A DNA stretch of 60,198 nucleotides, taken from positions 1 through 60,198 of the forward strand of contig NZ_AUCV01000040.1 in the NCBI RefSeq assembly GCF_000429945.1, written 5' to 3'. The stretch is from Desulfogranum japonicum DSM 18378 (GTDB lineage: Bacteria; Desulfobacterota; Desulfobulbia; Desulfobulbales; Desulfobulbaceae). The stretch's first letter is position 1. The number at the start of each line of letters is the position of its first letter. The translations under genes and the position numbers were made by a program. The notes below the pieces were generated by a model. It saw only the letters and a list, made by a program, of their open reading frames with translations, was not told where the DNA came from and did no database searches. This document shows positions 54,409-60,198 of the stretch, one piece after another.

Positions 54409-57400
54409 ATGGCTGGACAAGATTACGAACTGTACACCCAGGCGATAGAGCTTGCCGAAAGATGGCAGAACAAGGCAAATGAACTGCTCACCAAAGATGA
54501 AAAAAAACTCCAGAAGCAGCTCAAGCGTCTTCTGACTCACCCTCAGGATAAAGTCCTGTTCAGCAAGCTCATTGACCAGAGTTTTCGCTCCCATATACCC
54601 AGGCGGGTTGCTGACCAGATTACTGACCTGCTCTCTAAAGAGGGTGTTCCATCCTTTCTCTCCCCCGTGGAAAAGGCCTTTATCAGAATCTTCCAACAGG
54701 CTGGCAGACAGCTTGCCTCTGTTGCCGTTCCAACAATGATCAGCCAGATGCGCCAGGGATCAAGCCGGGCCATCATTCCGGGAGAATCAGATAAGCTCAA
54801 GGCCCATCTGGAAAAACGAAAACAGGAAAAAGTGCGAATGAACATCAATCACCTTGGAGAAGCTGTCCTGGGTGAGGATGAGGCGGAGAAACGGCTGGAA
54901 ACCTATGTGAAGGATATGCGCGATCCTGCCATCGAGTGCATTTCCATCAAGATATCTACCATCTACTCTCAGATCAGTTCCCTGGCAATGCCAGACACCA
55001 TACAGGAACTGAAGAAACGGTTAACCTCCATATACACCGAAGCACAACACAATTGTTTTACCCGTGCAGACGGCTCCCGGGTTCCCAAATTTGTCAACCT
55101 GGACATGGAAGAATACCGTGACCTGGAGATAACCTACCATGCCTTTGTGGAAACACTGGATCAACCGGAGCTGCTGCAATACTCGGGCGGTATTGTCCTT
55201 CAGGCCTACCTGCCGGACAGTTTTGCCATGCAGCAGAAATTAACACAATGGGCACGGGCACGCCTGACAAAGGGCGGAGCTCCGGTGCAATTGCGTATTG
55301 TCAAAGGCGCCAACATGGAAATGGAAAAACTGGAATCAGCCCTGTTCAACTGGCCGCTGGCACCCTATGACAACAAACTGGAGGTGGATGCCAACTACAA
55401 ACGCATGGTCACCTTCGGTATGAAAGAGGAAAATATCAAGGCTGTGCGCCTCGGTATTGCCTCACACAACCTCTTTGAGTTGGCCTACGCCTACACCCTG
55501 GCCAGAGCCAATGGGGTTACCGATTATTTTCACTTTGAAATGCTTGAAGGCATGGCTGACCATGTGCGCCGTGCCCTGCAGGAAATCTCAGGGGAGGTAC
55601 TGCTCTATGCGCCGGTGGCATCCAGGGATGAGTTTATTAATGCCATCGCCTACCTGATACGGCGATTGGATGAAAACACAGCTCCAGAAAATTTCCTCCG
55701 CTATTCACCGGACCTGCATGTGGGATCCAATGAGTGGGATTACCTGAAACAGCAGTTCCTTGACTCCTGTCTATACCAGGCCCGGGCACAAGATCATCCC
55801 AACAGAATACAGGATAGAGAGAACGAAACATTCATACCAGAAGAGGTCTCCGCGTATCACACAGGCCGCTTTGTCAATGAACCTGATACTGACTGGTCCC
55901 TGCCTGCCAACAGGAACTGGGCTGAAAATATACGCGCCACATGGTGTAAACAGCAGAAAGATGAGCCTTTCAAGATTCCCCTTGTCATTGGCGGAAAGCA
56001 AATCTTCACAGACAGGGATACCAGAGATGTAATTGATCCAAACAGGGTCCAGGAAAAGATCTTGGTTGCCAGTCATGCCCAGGCCAATGCACAAGATGCC
56101 GAAACAGCCATACAGGTTGCGCGCCAGGACCCAGACGGTTGGCGGCAGATGAGCTATGGTGAACGCCACAGGATACTGGCCGGCGTGGCCATGGAGATTC
56201 GCCATGCCCGTGGTGACCTCATTGGTGCGGCAGCCGCTGACACAGGCAAAGTTTTCAGCGAAGCGGATGTGGAAGTCTCAGAGGCCATTGACTTTGCGGA
56301 ATATTATCCATTCACAGCTTCAAAATTTGCTGATCTGGAGCACATGGAAGCAAAGGGAAAAGGTGTGGGCCTGGTAATTTCTCCCTGGAATTTTCCCATA
56401 GCTATTCCCTGTGGCGGCATTGTCACTGCTCTTGCAGCCGGAAATACGGTAATCTTTAAACCTGCTTCCGATGCTGTCATGACTGCCTGGATGCTCTGTC
56501 AGTGCTTCTGGAGGGCCGGTGTGTCAAAAAATGTACTTCAATTTATTCCCTGTTCCGGAGCCAAGGTAGGTCCTCTGTTGACCGGTTCCCCGGATATTGA
56601 TTGTATCATTCTGACAGGAGGAACAGATACAGGGCTGCAGATTCTCAAGCAGACACCCGGTGTTTATCTGGCTGCAGAGACAGGTGGAAAAAATGCGACC
56701 ATTGTCACAGACATGGCTGATCGCGACCAGGCCATCAAGAACGTCATCCATTCTGCATTCAGCAACTGTGGCCAGAAATGCAGCGCCACCAGCCTGCTCA
56801 TTCTTGAAAAAACCATTTATGACGATCCCCATTTCAGGCAGCAGCTCGTTGACGCGAGCCGCAGCATGAAAGTTGGTTCAGCCTGGGATTTTGGCAGCAA
56901 ACTCGGTCCGCTAATCAAAGCCCCGGCCAATGATCTGAAACAGGCCCTGACAACATTGGAGCCTGGTGAAGAGTGGGCTCTTGAACCCCGAATGGTTGAT
57001 GACAATCCCGCCATATGGGCTCCGTGCATCAAATATGGAGTACAGCCGGGCAGCTACACCCATATGACCGAATTCTTCGGCCCTTTACTGGGTGTTATGC
57101 GAGCGGAAAACCTGGAACACGCCATCCAGCTGGTAAATCAGACCGGCTATGGCCTTACAAGCGGCATCGAAACGCTGGATGAACGCGAACAGGAAGTATG
57201 GAAAGAGCATATTTTTGCAGGCAACCTGTATATTAACCGGGGCACCACCGGGGCCATCGTCCTGCGTCAGCCCTTTGGCGGTATGGGCAAGTCGGCCCTG
57301 GGGCCGGGCATCAAGGCCGGCAGCCCGGACTACGTTGCGCAGTTCATGGACTTCACTGAAACCGGATACCCGGCCACCGGAGCCCTTAAAAAGGATTCCA

Positions 57401-58011
57401 GACTGATACAACTCGCCCAGGAATGGAAAAAACTACTCCAGTGGAACAAACTCCAGGAGCACAAGGAAGATATTCACAAACTCATCAGTACCATTTACAG
57501 CTATACCTCCAATATGGACAATTTCTTTGGCCTGGAGCAGGATTTCTTCCACCTTCGCGGCCAGGATAACATCCTGCGCTATCTACCAATCACACCAATG
57601 GTAATACGCGCACACCACTCGGACAGCCTGTTTGAAATTTTGGCAAGGCTGGCAGCGGCCGCCATTGCCGGATGTGTCGCAGAATTAAGTATTCCAGAGG
57701 AGTTGGACACACAAGCCAACAGCTTCCTGGGCACCATCCATGGAAAGCAGTTCCTGGCGGATACGCTTGTTGTCAGGGAGAGTGATGCAACCCTTGCAGC
57801 CCGTCTACATACCGTCGGCCGAGTACGATACGCTGCAACAGATCGTGTTCCGGAGACGATTTTCGCCCAGGCAGCAAAAACCGGCTTGTATATTTCCCGT
57901 ACCCCGGTATATATGGAAGGTCGCCTTGAACTGCTCCAGTATTTTCAGCAGCAGGCCATCTGCAACAACTACCACCGCTACGGTAATCTGGGTAACCGCT
58001 CATTTGACTGA
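54409..58011 (+). CDS. putA: Bifunctional proline dehydrogenase / P5C dehydrogenase (PutA)
   Basis: A 1200-residue protein that oxidises proline to glutamate in two steps. The proline dehydrogenase half (about 80-480) has the FAD-binding barrel sequences IVKGANMEMEKLESALFNWP and EMLEGMADHVRRAL. The aldehyde dehydrogenase half (about 520-1010) has ISPWNFPIAI, LAAETGGKN with the Glu base and NCGQKCSATS with catalytic Cys791. A C-terminal extension of about 190 residues follows. No ribbon-helix-helix DNA-binding domain is present, so regulation must come from elsewhere, most likely the GntR gene before it. The start at 54409 has AGGAG eight bases upstream. Confidence 0.94.
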   Translation: MAGQDYELYTQAIELAERWQNKANELLTKDEKKLQKQLKRLLTHPQDKVLFSKLIDQSFRSHIPRRVADQITDLLSKEGVPSFLSPVEKAFIRIFQQAGRQLASVAVPTMISQMRQGSSRAIIPGESDKLKAHLEKRKQEKVRMNINHLGEAVLGEDEAEKRLETYVKDMRDPAIECISIKISTIYSQISSLAMPDTIQELKKRLTSIYTEAQHNCFTRADGSRVPKFVNLDMEEYRDLEITYHAFVETLDQPELLQYSGGIVLQAYLPDSFAMQQKLTQWARARLTKGGAPVQLRIVKGANMEMEKLESALFNWPLAPYDNKLEVDANYKRMVTFGMKEENIKAVRLGIASHNLFELAYAYTLARANGVTDYFHFEMLEGMADHVRRALQEISGEVLLYAPVASRDEFINAIAYLIRRLDENTAPENFLRYSPDLHVGSNEWDYLKQQFLDSCLYQARAQDHPNRIQDRENETFIPEEVSAYHTGRFVNEPDTDWSLPANRNWAENIRATWCKQQKDEPFKIPLVIGGKQIFTDRDTRDVIDPNRVQEKILVASHAQANAQDAETAIQVARQDPDGWRQMSYGERHRILAGVAMEIRHARGDLIGAAAADTGKVFSEADVEVSEAIDFAEYYPFTASKFADLEHMEAKGKGVGLVISPWNFPIAIPCGGIVTALAAGNTVIFKPASDAVMTAWMLCQCFWRAGVSKNVLQFIPCSGAKVGPLLTGSPDIDCIILTGGTDTGLQILKQTPGVYLAAETGGKNATIVTDMADRDQAIKNVIHSAFSNCGQKCSATSLLILEKTIYDDPHFRQQLVDASRSMKVGSAWDFGSKLGPLIKAPANDLKQALTTLEPGEEWALEPRMVDDNPAIWAPCIKYGVQPGSYTHMTEFFGPLLGVMRAENLEHAIQLVNQTGYGLTSGIETLDEREQEVWKEHIFAGNLYINRGTTGAIVLRQPFGGMGKSALGPGIKAGSPDYVAQFMDFTETGYPATGALKKDSRLIQLAQEWKKLLQWNKLQEHKEDIHKLISTIYSYTSNMDNFFGLEQDFFHLRGQDNILRYLPITPMVIRAHHSDSLFEILARLAAAAIAGCVAELSIPEELDTQANSFLGTIHGKQFLADTLVVRESDATLAARLHTVGRVRYAATDRVPETIFAQAAKTGLYISRTPVYMEGRLELLQYFQQQAICNNYHRYGNLGNRSFD

Positions 58012-58066
58012 GTAATACTATCACAACATGTTGCAGGTGGCTGCAGGGCAAAAAGTGTCTACCTCT

Positions 58067-58099
58067 ACCCCCACTGACACAGTGGGGGTGTAAGCTTTT
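58067..58099 (+). terminator. Rho-independent terminator after putA
   Basis: Perfect 9-bp stem acccccact/agtgggggt with a five-base loop and gtaagctttttcg after it. It separates putA from the DMT transporter gene. Confidence 0.8.
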
Positions 58100-58124
58100 T
58101 CGTATAACTGCAGCCCTCTACACC

Positions 58125-59015
58125 ATGCGCAATCAAACCAAAGCCTACCTGCTCACCATCTGCACCGTCACCTTCTGGGGAACAGCTGCTTCAGCCTTTA
58201 AAATCGCCCTGAAGTATGTTCCCCCATATACCCTGCTGTTTTACTCCTGCCTCTTTTCAACCATTGCCCTGCTCTGCATCCTTACCCTGCAAAACAAGCT
58301 GGGCGAGCTTGCAACAGTTCCTGCCAGGGTATGGCAAAGAATGGCCCTGCTGGGATTTTTAAATCCCTTTCTCTATTATGTGGTCCTATTCAAAGCCTAC
58401 GCAATTCTGCCCGGTCAGATCGCCATGTCGCTCAACTACGGATGGCCATTTGCCCTGACCCTGCTCTCGGTTCCCATACTGCGTCAAACTCTATCAAGAC
58501 AACAATTCATTGCCGTTCTGATCAGTTTTCTTGGTGCCATCATCATTGCCACCAAAGGTCAATTCACCAGTTTTGGTGATGTTGATAGGTTTGGTGTTCT
58601 CCTGGCAGCCTGTTCCACCTTTATCTGGGCATCCTTCTGGCTGTTCAATGCCAAAGACGGTCTGGATCCTGTTTTGAAACTTTTTATCGGTTTCTGTTTT
58701 GGTTTACTGTATACAACCTTGTGCAGTCCGCTGTTTGAACCGCTGCACCTTGTAACCGGCAAGGCTTTACTGCCGCTTATATATATAGGCCTTTTTGAAA
58801 TGGGTATAACCTTTGTTCTCTGGCTTACCGCCTTGCAGCTGACAACCAGTGCGGCCAAGATAGGGAACATGATCTACATTTCACCCTTTCTGTCACTGGT
58901 TTTTCTGCATTTCATCATTGGAGAACAGATCCACCCAGCTACCTTTATCGGCTTGTCCATGATTGTTGCATCCATTATTTTTCAGGAATTACGGAGAAAA
59001 AAAACGTCACCATAA
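58125..59015 (+). CDS. EamA/DMT-family transporter
   Basis: A 296-residue membrane protein with ten hydrophobic segments in two repeats, beginning ILTICTVTFWGTAASAFKIALKYVPPYTLLFY as in drug/metabolite transporters. Substrate unknown; amino-acid or metabolite efflux is common in the family. Confidence 0.9.
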   Translation: MRNQTKAYLLTICTVTFWGTAASAFKIALKYVPPYTLLFYSCLFSTIALLCILTLQNKLGELATVPARVWQRMALLGFLNPFLYYVVLFKAYAILPGQIAMSLNYGWPFALTLLSVPILRQTLSRQQFIAVLISFLGAIIIATKGQFTSFGDVDRFGVLLAACSTFIWASFWLFNAKDGLDPVLKLFIGFCFGLLYTTLCSPLFEPLHLVTGKALLPLIYIGLFEMGITFVLWLTALQLTTSAAKIGNMIYISPFLSLVFLHFIIGEQIHPATFIGLSMIVASIIFQELRRKKTSP

Positions 59016-59079
59016 ATGGCTCGTCTGTCACTGACAGGATAAGAAATACAACCTGTAAAAATCTTCTGACAATCACACA

Positions 59080-59676
59080 ATGCACACCAAAAAAAGAATT
59101 GCCATTCTCCTCTTTGACGATGTCGAAGTACTCGATTTTACAGGGCCATTTGAGGTGTTCTCTGTCACAAACGAGCTTGCCGACTATACCTTGATGGATA
59201 TTTACACAGTGGCAGCCAGGAAGGGTTCCATCACAGCGAAAAACGGATTAACCGTAATCCCTGACTATGAAATCAGCCAGGCTCCCGAGCCTGACCTGCT
59301 TATCATTCCCGGAGGCGACGGAACCAGACCAATCCTGCAACAGGACCGCATCATTACATGGATCATAACCACCTCCCGTAAAGCAGAGAAAATCCTTTCT
59401 GTCTGCACAGGTTCTCTTGTCCTGGCTCAATGCGGGCTGCTCAACGGCTTGCAGGCCACAACACATCACCAGGCATTCAATGAACTGCAAAGATTGGCTC
59501 CGGAGACTGAAATCGTTACAGAGTCTCGCTTTGTAGATAACGGTAAAATACTCACTTCAGGTGGAATCAGCGCAGGTATAGACATGAGCCTGTACACTAT
59601 CGAACACTTTTACGGAAAAGAAACAGCTGCCAGGACAGCTGCCTACATGGAATATCCATATACATCATCTTCATGA
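59080..59676 (+). CDS. DJ-1/PfpI-family protein
   Basis: A 198-residue protein of the class I glutamine-amidotransferase-like fold. AILLFDDVEVLDFTGPFEVFSV, DLLIIPGGDGTRP and the nucleophile elbow SVCTGSLVLAQCGLLNG (Cys about 109) match the isonitrile-hydratase-like branch; TTHHQAFNEL and TSGGISAGIDMSLYTIE follow. Substrate unknown. It may act with the DMT transporter upstream, 64 bases away. Confidence 0.88.
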   Translation: MHTKKRIAILLFDDVEVLDFTGPFEVFSVTNELADYTLMDIYTVAARKGSITAKNGLTVIPDYEISQAPEPDLLIIPGGDGTRPILQQDRIITWIITTSRKAEKILSVCTGSLVLAQCGLLNGLQATTHHQAFNELQRLAPETEIVTESRFVDNGKILTSGGISAGIDMSLYTIEHFYGKETAARTAAYMEYPYTSSS

Positions 59677-59810
59677 TTCAACACAGCCCAACCAGCTTGC
59701 GATATCTTACGTAATAGTTCACCGACTTCTCCCTAAAAGAAAAATCAGTCGCCATTGTTACAATTCATTTCAACAAGCTCTTAACGGTTTGAGTGTGGAT
59801 AACTTTGTTA

Positions 59811-59830
59811 ACTGAAGTTTCCTGAAAATT
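59811..59830. repeat. Probable left terminal inverted repeat of the IS
   Basis: actgaagtttcctgaaaatt matches the reverse complement of the sequence after the transposase stop at the left edge (313-333). It lies 215 bases before the transposase start. The gap 59677-60044 contains only this end and the IS leader. Confidence 0.5.
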
Positions 59831-60044
59831 GTGCAGCAAGATTAAAAGCTGGGTAAGAAGAATGAGAAGATATCCCAAATGAGAATGACTATTAAAAAAC
59901 GGTTCATTTTCTGTGCCTATCTTGAGTCGGAAATATAAATATATTACGCAATATCAACAGGATAAGAGGTGAAAGGTGAGCGCCACTATGGTATAGTTCA
60001 ATTAGTACTAAGTAACTGAAAATATACCAAAAGGAGCAACTCAC

Positions 60045-60198
60045 CATGTTCATATTAAAGGATTTACTTTCTCCTCTGCAAGCACAATTTTCAAACACCA
60101 AGCAGGGGCAAAAGAGAAAGGTTTGGTTTGCATATACATTGCTGGCGGTAGTGATACCATTCACCTCCTCAATCACCTCCAATTTGCTACGTGCATTG
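60045..60198 (+). CDS. Transposase, N-terminal part (runs off the right edge)
   Basis: Fifty-one codons, MFILKDLLSPLQAQFSNTKQGQ to PFTSSITSNLLRAL, match the N-terminus of the DDE transposase family whose C-terminal part lies at the left edge. AAGGAG lies just upstream of the ATG. The gene continues beyond the window. Confidence 0.7.

Overview
The window looks like chromosomal DNA of a Gram-negative bacterium. It encodes exported beta-barrel proteins, a lipoprotein with a lipobox, a DUF748/AsmA-like envelope protein and a secreted C25 peptidase. The mix of a GEMM-type cyclic-di-GMP riboswitch driving a gingipain-like peptidase, a BirA box of the GTTAAC type, a PIN-PhoH protein, a full-length PutA and a LivKHMGF system fits Desulfobacterota (Desulfobulbales-like) best. 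That placement is an inference from gene content; no rRNA or tRNA gene was seen.

Layout. 0-2.5 kb is accessory DNA: the 3' end of a transposase gene, a vapBC toxin-antitoxin pair, an orphan PD-(D/E)XK-like gene and an ISAs1 fragment. 2.5-6.2 kb holds a Ca/Na antiporter, small proteins, a beta-barrel protein and a TetR regulator. 6.6-13.6 kb is a likely membrane-lipid region: a large unrecognised protein, a phosphatidylserine-decarboxylase-like protein, an Lgt-like membrane protein, then a PlcP-type metallophosphoesterase overlapping an Agt-type glycosyltransferase. 13.7-18.9 kb holds a DUF1045/PIN-PhoH/exported-protein operon and two divergent, possibly degenerate phosphohydrolases. 19.2-30 kb carries a beta-barrel protein, a CinA-type protein, DUF748, a zinc-ribbon protein, a ZnuA-like protein, a diguanylate cyclase, a TPR protein and a phytase-like esterase. 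30.1-33.5 kb is a c-di-GMP-I riboswitch upstream of a C25 (gingipain-like) peptidase. 33.6-34.9 kb is an alkaline phosphatase gene broken by one in-frame TAA. 35-39.2 kb is a biotin block (birA with a BirA box, bioY and the ECF ATPase and T component), partly enclosed by an inverted pair of MITE-like elements. 39.5-46.2 kb is a mixed set ending in corA. 46.5-48.3 kb encodes an unusual fusion of a response-regulator receiver domain to pyruvate kinase. 48.4-58 kb is an amino-acid uptake and proline catabolism block (livKHMGF divergent from a GntR/FCD regulator plus putA). A DMT transporter, a DJ-1/PfpI protein and the 5' end of another transposase close the window.

Intergenic DNA is rich in short dispersed palindromic elements. 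One family of about 159 bp (full copies at 6.2 and 21.1 kb, partial or rearranged copies at 11.4, 16.8, 24.8, 46.2, 48.3 and 53.1 kb) has GTAACT-type terminal inverted repeats and conserved internal hairpins. A second family (28.1, 39.3 and 43.8 kb) has similar ends. A third MITE-like family (35.5, 37.0 and 43.7 kb) has ends resembling gcctgtccataaat. The two window edges carry the 3' and 5' parts of what looks like the same insertion sequence, with matching terminal repeats, so the window may be bounded by two IS copies.

The strongest candidates for undescribed biology are the receiver-pyruvate kinase fusion, the three-gene lipid-like cluster beside the PlcP/Agt pair, the operon with a DUF1045 protein lacking both catalytic H-x-T motifs, and the structured dispersed repeat family.
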